Positions 34,497 to 44,105 are shown, counted from the first letter of the stretch. The stretch is 64,000 nt of DNA from an uncultured bacterium (GCA_949296775.1 CASFQA010000001.1:62001-126000), one strand, 5' to 3'. Numbers and translations: made by a program. The notes: generated from the sequence alone by a model not told the origin.

Positions 34497-35817
34497 ATGA
34501 AATACGAGGAAAGCGACAGAATTGAACTCAAAAGAGAGATGATCGATGATCTTGATAAGGAGATTGTCGCTTTTCTTAATGCACATGGTGGAACCATCTA
34601 CATCGGTGTTGATGACGACGGGAAAGTAGTTGGCGTACCTCAAGAATTGAAAGACAGATATGATGAAAAAGTTTCCGCCATTTTATCCAATAACATCAAG
34701 CCTAGTCCTAGGAACAAAATCGAGTTCTTTTTTAATGAGGATAATGTTCTTGTCATCGATATCAAAGAAGGCGATTCAAAGCCTTACTATCTGGCGAACA
34801 AGGGTCCTAAACCTAGTGGCACTTATGTAAGAGTCGGAAGAAGCAAGAGGCCTGCGACTGATAATGAGATATTGACGATGATTCGCGATAGCAGTGGATG
34901 GCTTTGGGAAAACCAAACTTCCAAGGAACAAGATCTAACTTTTGATGAGGTTTCCAAAATAGCCAAGAAGAAGGGGTTTGATTTCGGTGCCCATAAATTT
35001 AGAAACCTGAAGATCGTGAACAAGAACGGCGAATTTACCAACCTTGGTTTGCTTGTGAGTGACCAAAACCCAATTGAAGTTAAATTCGCTGTTTATGATA
35101 AGAATTTAGACTTCAAGGTGAAGGAAGAATTTCATGGATCAATTGTGACTATTGCCGATGACGTGCTGAAATACGCCGAGCTTTTCAATGCCACATCCGC
35201 AAAAAATAATCCCTGGCCAGATTTCGAGAGTGGAAACCAAATCCTATCCAGGCGCTAGCTTAAGGGAAGCAATCCTTAACGCAATATGTCATGCGGAGTA
35301 TTTCGCACCATCAAATATCAAAATCGAATTTTTCCCGGATAAAGCGAAAGTAACAAATCCGGGTAATATCTATAACGACGGAACGATAGAGGACATCAAA
35401 AATGGCATCCAGTCTTTTAGAAACCCAAGTTTGGTCCTTCTTTTGAACAAGTTAGGCTATATCGAAAACTACGGAACCGGAATACAAAGAATCCTGGAGG
35501 CTTATCAAGACACAGAACATCAACCGGAATTCTATGTCAGCAAGAGTTATTTCATGGTTACTTTGCATAGCTTGAATCCAATAGGTACTCATGACACCCA
35601 AAATGACACCCAAAATGACACCCAAAAAATTACGATTGTTGATTTAATCAAAACTGAAATTAGAAAGAATCCTTCTATAACGCGCCAAGAATTGGCTGAA
35701 AAGCTTTCAAAATCCAAAGCCACGATTACTCGTGCTATCAAGAACAGCAACGAAATAAAATTCGTTGGTTCATCGAAAACGGGACACTGGGAAATAACTT
35801 CTAAAAAGGAAGATTAG
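34497..35817 (+). pseudogene. AlbA_2/HATPase_c_4 ATP-binding regulator, frameshifted
   Basis: The first frame from ATG 34497 has ESDRIELKREMIDDLDKEIVAFLN and GTIYIGVDDDG, the AlbA_2 domain, and stops at 35258. The second frame continues with PGASLREAILNAICHAEYF, NPGNIYNDGT and YIENYGTGIQRILEAYQ (HATPase_c_4). A DTQNDTQNDTQ linker and winged helix follow to 35817. The frames switch near 35200-35230. Otherwise the gene is complete and recent-looking. It is AT-richer than the core and is bracketed by copies 2 and 3 of the dispersed repeat. Confidence 0.85.
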
Positions 35818-35883
35818 CCTCATTTTATAGGCATTAAAGGCGTTCGCTTATCGATTTTGAGGGCATTTAAGGCGTTTTCCAAG

Positions 35884-36184
35884 CACATTTTCTGACAAAC
35901 ACCTATAATGCGCTGGCGCCTTTTCGCCCAGGAACGCCTTGTCGGTTGCCCGTTGGCCTTCTTCCCGCACCGAACGACGGGGGCTTCGCCTTCTTCCGGA
36001 GGCCTCGGAGAGCGTCTTGCGCTCGGGGTCGGCGATGGCGGAGATGCCCCCTTTGCTGAGCCTTCGGCATTTGTCCGTTTGATCTCTCCTTGCCGGGGGC
36101 GGGAGGGACGTTATTATTTCAACCGGAGGCAGGGCAAGATTCTAAACGAAACCCAAAGCAGGACATGTCGTTTTTGTTCAAGCC
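35884..36184. repeat. Three-copy dispersed repeat, copy 3
   Basis: Has the complete form with ACAAACACCTATAATGCGC at one end and the CAGGACATG unit at the other. Confidence 0.8.
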
Positions 36185-36211
36185 GCCAAGGAGATCGTTG
36201 ACCTAGTCGAT

Positions 36212-36240
36212 TGACAAGCTTAGGGCACGTTTTTATAATA
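36212..36240 (+). promoter_or_regulatory. Strong promoter of the mini-kinase gene
   Basis: -35 TTGACA (36212-36217), 17-bp spacer, -10 TATAAT (36235-36240); both boxes match the consensus. Confidence 0.8.
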
Positions 36241-36286
36241 TTTTTATCTGGGTTTATGGCATCTCTAAAGGCAAAAGGGAGCGAAA

Positions 36287-36817
36287 ATGCTTGATATCGG
36301 CGGCGAAATCACGATCGACGGAATCCAATACAAGGCCGTAAAGCTACTCGGCCGTGGCAAAGGTGGCTATTCCTTTTTGGCGACGGCTAACGGCAAGCAA
36401 TGCGTCTTAAAGCAGATTCATCATGAGCCCTGTTCTTATTATAGCTTCGGCAATAAGATCGAAGCCGAGCTTCATGACTACGGCCGCCTATCGCAGACCG
36501 GAATCAGGATTCCTAAGATGATCGCGGTCGACAAGGACAAAGAAGTCATCGTCAAGGAGTATGTCGATGGCCCGGTCCTTTCCGATTTGATCAAATCCCA
36601 TCAAGAGGTGGCGGCTTATATCGAACAGATGAGATCGATGCTCCCCGCCATCTACGGCGCGGGGCTGAACATCGATTATTATCCCACGAACTTCATCATC
36701 GGTAGGCAAGATGGGTTGCTTTATTATATCGACTATGAATGCAACCTTTACGATCCGAAATGGGATTTCGAGCATTGGGGCATTAAGTATTGGAACGGCC
36801 AAGAGCCAATAAATTAG
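36287..36817 (+). CDS. Small protein-kinase-like protein
   Basis: 176-residue kinase-fold protein with the core motifs in a minimal scaffold. The Gly-rich loop is LGRGKGGYSF (21-30), the Lys is Lys42 (CVLKQ), and a helix C acid is in NKIEAEL. The catalytic-loop-like segment is NIDYYPTN (Asp130, Asn135) and the metal Asp is in YIDYE (Asp149). It is smaller than classic Ser/Thr kinases and resembles RIO/Bud32 or aminoglycoside-kinase-like folds. The start follows AAGGGAG. Substrate unknown. It has a near-consensus promoter of its own. Confidence 0.8.
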   Translation: MLDIGGEITIDGIQYKAVKLLGRGKGGYSFLATANGKQCVLKQIHHEPCSYYSFGNKIEAELHDYGRLSQTGIRIPKMIAVDKDKEVIVKEYVDGPVLSDLIKSHQEVAAYIEQMRSMLPAIYGAGLNIDYYPTNFIIGRQDGLLYYIDYECNLYDPKWDFEHWGIKYWNGQEPIN

Positions 36818-37680
36818 GCATGGGCGATTGGCGTTCCGCTAGCGAACCGGGCAACGGTTATCTATGCCAATTTTTCGTTTGTCAAAAGGGGTATTAACCG
36901 ATATAAGGCTTTTGGATGCAGCCTTGTTTTTAAGCTTGGACATTGCCAAGTTTAAATGGGCTAAGGCCACTATGGATATTTAACGCCTTCAAACTATGTC
37001 TTCCATACCATTGGTCGCAAGGGATATGGCCCAATAGGGGAGGCGAAGCTAACGGATTTTAATTTCCTTACGTCAAGCGAAATCGATGAACCTCCTTAGC
37101 CTGGTTTTCTGTTCCATATCGACGGGGGCGCATGGTTATCCGAATGATGGGGCGGCCTATTGTCATTAAGTTAGCCTAAAATCATTCCTCGGAGTCGGCG
37201 GTCTTTGTCATCTTCGGTGGTTTTAACAGCCGGTTTACGTCGATTTTTAATGAATTTAGTGGGAAATGGATGATTTTTGCGGGCAAAACGCGGTACTTCA
37301 CACTCAGTGAAGTGAAGTGTGAAGTAAGAGTGAAGCAAAACTTCATTCCTCTCATTTAAGAGTGAAGTAAAACTTCATAAAGCTTGAAAAACGCCAACGC
37401 ATCCTTGCTGATAGCTACCGAAAGAATATAGACGCCGACCGAAGCGAAAACCGAGCGAAAGCATTTGGCGAATTGAATTGTTTCAAAAACGGGAATGATC
37501 TTTCCTCAAAAACCGGAATTACTATGAGGGGCTATTCCTCATTGAGGATGAGAACAGCGAATGCTCCGCCTTCTTCGAGGGCAAAGACGTCGATTTGCTG
37601 GAGACAATCCTCAAAGGCTTCGCCCGCATTGCCTCCCTCCGCCAAGATTTCGATGATTGGAAAGGGCGCCTAGCGTATCG
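36818..37680. other. Long non-coding stretch with a short-repeat cluster and a possible gene remnant
   Basis: No intact gene. 37296-37378 carries an inverted repeat CTTCACACT/AGTGTGAAG (37296-37304 and 37316-37324) and two 21-bp direct repeats with a 32-bp period (37326 and 37358). From about 37510 a frame reads NRNYYEGLFLIEDENSE and VDLLETILKGFARIASLRQ and runs into the end of the convergent AbiEii gene. It looks like a coding remnant but was not identified. Confidence 0.4.
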
Positions 37681-38622
37681 TTATAGCCCTAGGGAATCCA
37701 GCTTGCTTCCGATTTGCTCCATTGCCTCTAACACTTCATTAAAGGATGGGAACTTATCGAAGAAGGACATGCTATGCATAATCGACTCATAGCCTTTCTT
37801 GACTTCGGGATTGAGTTTGGTTTTCCAATTGGAGTAGGCATAGGGCCCAGTGGGATCATAGCCTTGCTCTCCCCATTCGGGATGGCGTTTAACATAATAA
37901 GCGTCCGATTCCTTGCTTAGGCTAATTAGTTGCTTTAGTTCATCGGGATCGGCGAGGAGGTTTTTGACGTCTGGGTGATTCATCATCAAGGTGACGTCAT
38001 TAAGATGACGGGAATTGGTCGCGAGTTTGCCGATATAGGCATAACGCTTGATGGCCAACAACTTATCGACGAAGGTCCGTTTGATGGAGGTGACGTTGAT
38101 CGCCACCTCCTTTAAGCCGTAGCGTTCGATCTCCTCTTTTAGCCTCCGTTCCTCCATGAAAACCTGGATATAGGATTTGATGGGGCGCGGGGAGTAGGGG
38201 ATGGAGTTGGAGAAGGATCCGATATCGAGTTTGATCGGCTCGATGCCCTCGATTAGGATGGTGCTGCTTTTATGGCGGGGATAACGTTTGTGGATGTCTT
38301 TTTGAAAGGTGGTTCCCTCGATGTCTGACAATATCGATTCGATCTCCTTGATGTTCCGGCTGCAATTGCCATTGGAAAGATTCGCCCCGAGGTAATTGAG
38401 GTCGACGTCCTCGGAGAAGCGGTCGATGGACCCAGGGTAGCCTTTGCTTAAGGAGGTGCCACCTTTGAAGACGCAGTCATTGGCAAAGGGGGAGGCGGCG
38501 AGGTTGGATAGCATCTTGACGATGTAGTAATCGCGTTTTATTTGGTCGGCATCGATGCCGATGAAGGCCGAGGTTTCGCGGGCGTAACGTTCAAAAGACG
38601 ACGGGGTTAGATGCAGATTCAT
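37681..38622 (-). CDS. abiEii: AbiEii-type nucleotidyltransferase toxin
   Basis: 313-residue protein of the AbiEii/AbiGii family. The nucleotidyltransferase core reads FKGGTSLSKGYPGSIDRFSEDVDL (GGTSLSK at 54-60, Asp72 and Asp74). The downstream SIKRTFVDKLLAIKR motif is typical. AbiEii toxins add nucleotides to tRNA 3' ends and are bacteriostatic. ATG 38622 is chosen because GGAGG lies 6 nt upstream; the frame is open 27 bp further. It overlaps the antitoxin gene by 32 bp. The motifs look intact. Confidence 0.9.
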   Translation of the reverse strand: MNLHLTPSSFERYARETSAFIGIDADQIKRDYYIVKMLSNLAASPFANDCVFKGGTSLSKGYPGSIDRFSEDVDLNYLGANLSNGNCSRNIKEIESILSDIEGTTFQKDIHKRYPRHKSSTILIEGIEPIKLDIGSFSNSIPYSPRPIKSYIQVFMEERRLKEEIERYGLKEVAINVTSIKRTFVDKLLAIKRYAYIGKLATNSRHLNDVTLMMNHPDVKNLLADPDELKQLISLSKESDAYYVKRHPEWGEQGYDPTGPYAYSNWKTKLNPEVKKGYESIMHSMSFFDKFPSFNEVLEAMEQIGSKLDSLGL

Positions 38623-39304
38623 AAATGTCCTCCATTTTCGGTATGTCATAAATAGATAATTCGCTGAGGTACTCGGTGAGTTCGTTTTTGATGTTATAGA
38701 AGTTCAGCACGTTGCGTAGGAAGGCGATGGTGCTTTTCTTGTACCGTCTTTTCTTCAATAGCCTGCCCAAGGCCTTTTCGTCGAAGGATGAGGCGACCGT
38801 TTTGGTGAATTCCATGAAAGCCCCCTCATCAAGGTCAGGGATTTCTTTGTAATGTTCCAAGACCTCAAGAGAAGAGAGGATATCGACGGTCTGCTTGTCG
38901 AATTTGACGTTGAGCCGATAAGCGGTGCACTTGCCGATTTGCTTTCTATCGCCCTCGATTTGAGAGGTCAGGTATTCACGCTGAAAGGGGACTTGGGTCG
39001 TGAGGCCTAGCTTATTGTAGAGGGCATAGCCAACCGGCATCCCCGATTCGTCATCGGTCAAGGATTTCTCGATGCCGCTAAGTTTGATGGGGAAGGACCG
39101 GCCCTCAAAGGTGTAGGGGAAGTAGTAAACGCCCCTGGCGGCTTTGGATAAGGTCCCATCCGCAACCAATCGTTCCAAGCACTTGTAATAAGTCAGCTCA
39201 TTGACTCGTCCCTCTAACCGTTTACGGTATAAAGAGGAGGCGAAGATCAATTCCTCAACCCGGAATTTCTTCAACTCGTTTTTGATAATCTGCATTTGGC
39301 TCAT
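38591..39304 (-). CDS. abiEi: AbiEi-type antitoxin/autorepressor
   Basis: 237-residue antitoxin with an N-terminal winged helix (FRVEELIFASSLYRKR, LTYYKCLERLVADGTLSKAARGVYYFP), followed by the AbiEi-like C-terminal domain. ATG 39304 is preferred because it follows GGAAGGTG; an in-frame TTG lies two codons upstream. AbiEi proteins neutralise AbiEii and repress their own promoter by binding inverted repeats. A suitable inverted repeat overlaps the -35 box here. Translation is coupled to the toxin. Confidence 0.85.
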   Translation of the reverse strand: MSQMQIIKNELKKFRVEELIFASSLYRKRLEGRVNELTYYKCLERLVADGTLSKAARGVYYFPYTFEGRSFPIKLSGIEKSLTDDESGMPVGYALYNKLGLTTQVPFQREYLTSQIEGDRKQIGKCTAYRLNVKFDKQTVDILSSLEVLEHYKEIPDLDEGAFMEFTKTVASSFDEKALGRLLKKRRYKKSTIAFLRNVLNFYNIKNELTEYLSELSIYDIPKMEDIYESASNPVVF

Positions 39305-39330
39305 TGGCAATCACCTTCCTTGTTACTAAA

Positions 39331-39377
39331 ACTATAATGGCATAAACCAAGATGTCAAGTGCATCGGCGGTGCACTT
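39331..39377 (-). promoter_or_regulatory. abiE promoter with operator overlapping the -35
   Basis: On the minus strand: -35 TTGACA (39358-39353), 16-bp spacer, -10 TATAGT (39336-39331). A perfect 7-bp inverted repeat AAGTGCA/TGCACTT (39357-39363 and 39371-39377) touches the -35, as expected for an autorepressor site. Confidence 0.8.
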
Positions 39378-39644
39378 TTGCAAAATGATGGTTCCTATAA
39401 CGATGTGATTTGGTAGTTTATGGCTTTCAAAAACCTAGCAAATCGGAAAGCTATGGTACCAAATCGACTTTTTATCAGGAGATTTCTTAAAAAATTTCCG
39501 ATGCTGGACACTTTCTAAAATTGTTTCTTAATTATACGCCAAGACGAAATACGCAATCTATATCTGCTTTGGCATAACGTCGAAAATATTTTGAAAATAC
39601 CCGGCACTTATAATCGTTAGCGAAATGGCTGCTAGCCCATTACT
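39378..39644. other. Intergenic, nothing recognised
   Basis: AT-rich, no open frame or hairpin of note. Confidence 0.4.
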
Positions 39645-40520
39645 TTATAGATAAGACGGATGGATGTAATAATCTTCCCCGAATAGCCCCGGGCAATAGG
39701 CGACTTCGACCTTCTCCCCGATCTGAAGGTCGACGTAAATCGACTCAGGGACGGCGATGGTGCAACCGCCATCTAGGCCTTCAAAACTTAGGGAGTAATA
39801 GCCGTGGGTTCGGACGCGGTTAACGTATTTCAAGTCGGTTATGGTCACGATTTGGTATTGGGGTTCGGCGCAGTCGAAGGCGACGTTGAAGGAGGAGACC
39901 CCGCACCAAGCATAGGCAAAGCCCAGGATCAAGCCGATCAGAGCGGAGCCGGTTACCCTCGCCCATAGGGGGCCTTTGCTTTTCTTGGGCCTTTGCCTTT
40001 GCTTTTGCCAATAGGCCAGCCCGGCGACCCCCATGACCACGATGGCGATGATCAAGGAGGGGAGCCAAAAAGGGAAAGCGGAACGATAGCCGACTTTTGA
40101 GTTGAAGCTTAGGCCCGGCAATAAGGCTAGAAGGGCGGGGCAATCGATGAAAAGGAAACGATCGCTTTCGCGGCTTTTGAGCACCACTCGGGAGAAAAAG
40201 GACAGCATGCCGCCGGATAAGGCGAAGAAGAAACTGCAGACGATGTAGGTTTTGCTCGACACCAAGAAAGGGAGATAGCTGATTCCGAAGGTGAATAGGA
40301 GCATATAGCCGACAAACTCCCAATGAAGTTGAGGACGGCGGAGGAAAATCAAGATCAGGAAGGACAAAGCGTAGAAACAACGGATCAAAAGGCTTCCGTT
40401 AAACGAAGAAAGGAAAGCGTTGTTGCGGCTTGCGATATCGAGCGCCAACCCCAGGATCAGCAATATAGCGAACCCGAGGTAGCGGGCATAGTCGATCCAA
40501 TGACGCGGCGCTTTGCGCAT
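39645..40520 (-). CDS. Multi-pass membrane protein with C-terminal soluble domain
   Basis: About 291 residues from ATG 40520. There are six or so hydrophobic segments, for example ARYLGFAILLILGLALDIA and WLPSLIIAIVVMGVAGLAYW. A C-terminal strand-rich domain (YQIVTITDLKYVNRVRTHG...GEKVEVAYCPGLFG) resembles small DUF domains of Firmicutes membrane proteins. The frame is open upstream to 40739, but that part is antisense to a transposase-like remnant. A -10 box TATAGT lies 6 nt before ATG 40520. Function unknown. Confidence 0.6.
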   Translation of the reverse strand: MRKAPRHWIDYARYLGFAILLILGLALDIASRNNAFLSSFNGSLLIRCFYALSFLILIFLRRPQLHWEFVGYMLLFTFGISYLPFLVSSKTYIVCSFFFALSGGMLSFFSRVVLKSRESDRFLFIDCPALLALLPGLSFNSKVGYRSAFPFWLPSLIIAIVVMGVAGLAYWQKQRQRPKKSKGPLWARVTGSALIGLILGFAYAWCGVSSFNVAFDCAEPQYQIVTITDLKYVNRVRTHGYYSLSFEGLDGGCTIAVPESIYVDLQIGEKVEVAYCPGLFGEDYYIHPSYL

Positions 40521-40629
40521 GAAAATACTATACAGCAAAACGATGAGATAAAAAGTTTCAAAATAAGCAAAGGGGACTGCGGACAAATTGTTGGACGCAT
40601 AATGGGCTATGGCCCAGAAAGGAGTCCAT

Positions 40630-40770
40630 ATGGCAAACAAATACGACAAAGAGACAATCGAGGCCACCATCGGCCTGCTAATCCAATACGACATGCAGTG
40701 ATCCAAGGTCAGCCGCGAGAAGGGCGTGCCGGTCGGCACGATTAGGCTTTGGTGGAAGAAGATCCGCTAG
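40630..40770 (+). pseudogene. Short helix-turn-helix remnant, IS orfA-like
   Basis: ATG after AAAGGAGTCCAT. Reads MANKYDKETIEATIGLLIQ, a TGA, then KVSREKGVPVGTIRLWWKKIR. This is the helix-turn-helix of IS3-type orfA or a similar transposase start, with one in-frame stop and no downstream transposase. Confidence 0.55.
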
Positions 40771-40814
40771 ATGCAAACTCTAACGAAATCTAAAATTTTC
40801 CTGTGAGCACCATT

Positions 40815-41358
40815 ATGCAAAATGCATTCTCCATTACCTTTGGCATCGAACCATTGAATTTTATCTCCAGACCCGAGGAAGCAAACGCAATCATCGCGTC
40901 GTTTGATGAGCCTTATCCCTCTAATTCCGTTTATCTGCTTTTGGGGGCTAGAGGGACTGGCCGGGTTATAAGCCCACCATCGTCAGGGGTTTCGCTTAAC
41001 GTCATAGCAAATCCTATATCATCATCGATTTCCCTCGCATCGAGTCTTAGGTATTGGAATGCCCGATTGCCTTGGCGACTTCGATTTCTTCTTCCTCCAT
41101 CTGCCAGCCGTTACCTATACCGGGTTGCCTCAACGGGAATCAGCCATCGTCTTTGACGAAATCCACTTGATGCCGAAAGCTTCCTTCCCAAGAAATCAAA
41201 ATCACCGTCTATCCCTTCAATCACGAGGAATCTGCTGGGCCACCGGCCGGGACTATTCATCGTACGGCAAGATCTTGAAAGCCCATCGGTCGTTGACGCG
41301 CGACTCCGGGTCTATGCCGTCGGGGCGTGCCTTAGGCGGTCGCCGGCTACTTCGATAG
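40815..41358 (+). pseudogene. Decayed P-loop/DUF4143-type ATPase
   Basis: Fragments in several frames: FSITFGIEPLNFISRPEEAN and VYLLLGARGTG (P-loop), then PTIVRGFA and KSYIIIDF, DFDFFFLHLPAVTYTGLPQ, AIVFDEIHLMPKA (Walker B) and WATGRDYSSYGKILKAHR. The later parts match AAA_14/DUF4143 ATPases in order, with internal deletions, while the first part looks like a different ATPase family. It may therefore be a fusion of two wrecks. Confidence 0.65.
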
Positions 41359-41363
41359 GCGAT

Positions 41364-42167
41364 TCAGGATTGGGGCGATTCCATCTCCCCCTCCCTTTTG
41401 AAGAGGTATTCCCTTTTGCCCGTATAGGGCGAGAGGTCATCGTTATAATGCTGGGAGACGAAGAAATATATCAGCCACATATAGGGGAGCCCCATATTGG
41501 TCTCGATAAGCGAATTGACGACGATGGTCTGGAAGGAGTAGCCGTTAAGCGGCCTGATCCCGTTGATGAGCAAGGCCGCCTCCCAGGCGAACTGGACCGC
41601 GATGCCGATGAGGTTAAGCTTAAGCAAGGAGAAAAGGTGCCTTTTGTCGGGGCGGAAGAGCTGATAGGCGACCATCGCCCCATAGCCGACGAGCAAGAAG
41701 AGGGCCATGATGTAATGGTAGGCCATGGTGGTCCGCTGGGTGACGATGTCGGCTTCCCCGCCGGCTTCCGATAGGCTGGGGCACACCAGCCACCACATGA
41801 CGATCAAGAAGACGAATAGATACCTATCCTCGTCGCCTTTTAGCAATAGCCAGATGAAGCAGAAGTTGGTTATCCCGTAGGATAAGGACATCCATAGCAA
41901 GACCAAGGCGGTGTTAAGCTCCCCTTGCTCGACCCCGTCGATCAATACCTCCCGAGTCCCGCTTATGAGGTGGAAGCCCCCGTAATCGACGAGGAAATAG
42001 AGGATCCCGCCGAACAACGACCAAAGGAGGGTGATCCGCTTCTTCTTCAGGAAGAGGAAGGATAAGACGAAGAGGATGAACAATGAGTCGAGGACGATGT
42101 AGGTGAGGTTGAAGCTCCGGGTCGGGGTGATCTCGGTCGGATCGGTGATCATGGCGAAGATGTTCAT
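41364..42167 (-). CDS. Uncharacterised seven-helix membrane protein
   Basis: 267 residues with about seven membrane segments. It opens NIFAMITDPTEITPTRSFNLTYIVLD and includes YFLVDYGGFHLIS, SYGITNFCFIWLLL and a Trp-rich VMWWLVCPSLSEAGGE. The polar C-terminus is charged. The family is not recognised. It is transcribed divergently from the PH-domain gene. A -10 TATCAT lies 7 nt upstream of the ATG and no ribosome site is seen. Confidence 0.75.
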   Translation of the reverse strand: MNIFAMITDPTEITPTRSFNLTYIVLDSLFILFVLSFLFLKKKRITLLWSLFGGILYFLVDYGGFHLISGTREVLIDGVEQGELNTALVLLWMSLSYGITNFCFIWLLLKGDEDRYLFVFLIVMWWLVCPSLSEAGGEADIVTQRTTMAYHYIMALFLLVGYGAMVAYQLFRPDKRHLFSLLKLNLIGIAVQFAWEAALLINGIRPLNGYSFQTIVVNSLIETNMGLPYMWLIYFFVSQHYNDDLSPYTGKREYLFKREGEMESPQS

Positions 42168-42232
42168 GCCGTAAATGATAATCGAGCGCGCCGCTTATTC
42201 AAAATATCCTTTGATGGTTTTATCATTTGGCT

Positions 42233-42892
42233 ATGAAGAAAATCGATGACCGTTATTTCGTCAACCCCAACCTCGACCAGGAGAGCCTCGAGGCTTGCCT
42301 AGAGGCGGATGAGCAGATTTTGTGGCGGGGCAAGCCATATAAGAAATCGTTCATCCTCTCGAGCGTCTTCCGCTTCCTGCCGGTCGCGGTCATCTTCCTC
42401 CTCTTCGATTTGACCTTCCTAATCATGCTCGGCGCCTTCTTCGACGGGCTGCCGTGGTTCGTCTATATCTTCATCGCCGTCTTCTTCTGCTTCCATCTGC
42501 TGCCTTTATGGATTTGGATCGCCGGCATCGTCTCCAGCAGCAAACGCCAGCAGAAGGAGGAATACGCCTTCACCTCCAAGCGGATCATCGTCAAGCAGGG
42601 GCTCATCGGCTCAAGCGTCGTCTCGCTTTATTACCCATCCCTCACCTCGGTCAACCTCAAGATCGGCTTGATCGAGAAGCTTTGCAAAGTGGGGGACATC
42701 TACATCGTCGCCGCCAACCAACGGGCGGTGCTCGAGGATATCAAGGACCCCTATTTCATCGCCTCGCGGCTGCAAGGGATCGCCAACGACATCAAAGCCG
42801 ACATCTATTACCCCAATGACCTCCGGCCGAAGGATAACCATGGCTACAACAGCCGATACAAAGGAACTAACGACCCCAATGAAAAAGAATGA
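42233..42892 (+). CDS. Bacterial PH-domain (bPH2/YdbS-like) membrane protein
   Basis: About 219 residues. EQILWRGKPYKKSF opens the family. Two membrane helices lie at about 45-100, followed by the bPH2 domain EEYAFTSKRIIVKQGLIGSSVVSLYYPSLTSV (about 110-175). ATG 42233 is chosen over TTG 42227. A -10 TATCAT (42221-42226) lies 6 nt before it, with TTCAAA 17 bp further upstream, so the transcript may be leaderless. Role unknown; YdbS-type proteins sit in the membrane. The next gene starts inside its end. Confidence 0.8.
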   Translation: MKKIDDRYFVNPNLDQESLEACLEADEQILWRGKPYKKSFILSSVFRFLPVAVIFLLFDLTFLIMLGAFFDGLPWFVYIFIAVFFCFHLLPLWIWIAGIVSSSKRQQKEEYAFTSKRIIVKQGLIGSSVVSLYYPSLTSVNLKIGLIEKLCKVGDIYIVAANQRAVLEDIKDPYFIASRLQGIANDIKADIYYPNDLRPKDNHGYNSRYKGTNDPNEKE

Positions 42893-44105
42893 GTTCTTCA
42901 CCGAGGCCCTCGGCAAATTGCTGGAAGCCCAAGCCCAAAACGACGAAGAGGCGGCGACGATAGCCAAAAGCTTCAAGCCCGACGAGGAGACCATCGCCAT
43001 CAATGCCCTCTACGATGAGTTCGAGCAGGCCACGGGCAAGAAGAAAAAGGATCTGGGGGAGAAGATATTGGCCAAGCGGCCGGATGACCTCGACGTCAAG
43101 GTCGAATTGCTTTATGAGGAAAACCTGCCCCCGCGGGATACGCTCCGCCATCTCGATGGGCTTTTGGAGCAAGCCTATCCCCATTTCGCCAAGGAAGGGG
43201 GATTGAAAGACGATAAGTACGCCCACGATTACGATAACCTCTATCTCTATTTGGGCTGCCGTCCCTATCTAAGGGCCCTTAACGCCAAATACTCGTTGCT
43301 GATCGAGCTTGACGACAAAGCCGGGGCGGCCCAGGTGGCCAAAAAGCTCCTTTATTATTCAGTCGACGATAACCTCGGCATCCGGATCAAGGCCAGCTGC
43401 CTTTTCTTCTATCTCCAAGACCAGGAGATGATCGACCTCCTCCGCGAGCGTTACCATGACGACACCTCTTTCGCCTTCGCTTCCGCCTTCGACAAGTATT
43501 ATCGCGATCATGACGCCGAAGCCTTCGTCAAGGCGGTGAAGCCCTTCAACTTATACCTCGCCTTCTATTGCACGGGCCAGCTATTGGTCGAGGACGAGGA
43601 TTTCCGCGCCGCCAATCGCAGCGGTTATTTCCGCCATAACTCCTTAGAGGAGGCGACCGATTACCTTCAAGCGGTCCTCGATTCCTACGGGAACGATGCC
43701 TTCAACGATTTGGTTCAGCATGGGCAGCAGACCCGCCGGCTCGTTGATTTCGCCGCCTTCGTGAAGGAGAACCCGATCGTCATGGAAGTGGTGTGCCCCC
43801 TTTACTTCATCCCGGAGTGTTACCAAAACGGCGTGAGCCGGAATTACCTAATGAAGGTGGCGGGCGGGAAAACCATCCCCGGGGCGAAGAGGAAGATGTT
43901 CGAGAGCCTGCTGTATAAGCATTACCAGGGGAGGGAGAAAGACTTCGAGGATGAGCTTCGTTACCTCGATTACGATATCTGCGCCATTTACCAAGCCCGC
44001 GACAACACCGTTTACGTTACCCCCTCAGGGGCCGGCTTAGCCAGCACCTTCGCCTATTTGATGGAGATGGCCAATCCTTTAGAAGACGGGATCGCCTCGG
44101 CTTAG
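42840..44105 (+). CDS. Helical-repeat (TPR-like) protein of unknown function
   Basis: 421 residues from ATG 42840, which follows GAAGGA; the frame is open to 42816. It overlaps the PH-domain gene by 53 bp. The N-terminal 60 residues are acidic and helical. Later segments such as LRALNAKYSLLIELDDKAGAAQVAKKLLYYS look like tetratricopeptide-type helix pairs (compare ST7-like proteins). No catalytic motif was recognised. It is probably a cytoplasmic scaffold co-expressed with the PH-domain protein. Confidence 0.75.
   Translation: MATTADTKELTTPMKKNEFFTEALGKLLEAQAQNDEEAATIAKSFKPDEETIAINALYDEFEQATGKKKKDLGEKILAKRPDDLDVKVELLYEENLPPRDTLRHLDGLLEQAYPHFAKEGGLKDDKYAHDYDNLYLYLGCRPYLRALNAKYSLLIELDDKAGAAQVAKKLLYYSVDDNLGIRIKASCLFFYLQDQEMIDLLRERYHDDTSFAFASAFDKYYRDHDAEAFVKAVKPFNLYLAFYCTGQLLVEDEDFRAANRSGYFRHNSLEEATDYLQAVLDSYGNDAFNDLVQHGQQTRRLVDFAAFVKENPIVMEVVCPLYFIPECYQNGVSRNYLMKVAGGKTIPGAKRKMFESLLYKHYQGREKDFEDELRYLDYDICAIYQARDNTVYVTPSGAGLASTFAYLMEMANPLEDGIASA

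Noticed and set aside
34497-35817. Programmed frameshift in the AlbA_2 gene
   Set aside because: No slippery heptamer or stimulatory structure was seen where the frames switch, and sister copies are also broken. Decay is simpler.
40521-40739. N-terminal extension of the membrane protein ending at 39645
   Set aside because: It reads hydrophobic but overlaps, antisense, a helix-turn-helix remnant with a clear ribosome site. A -10 box supports the internal ATG at 40520.
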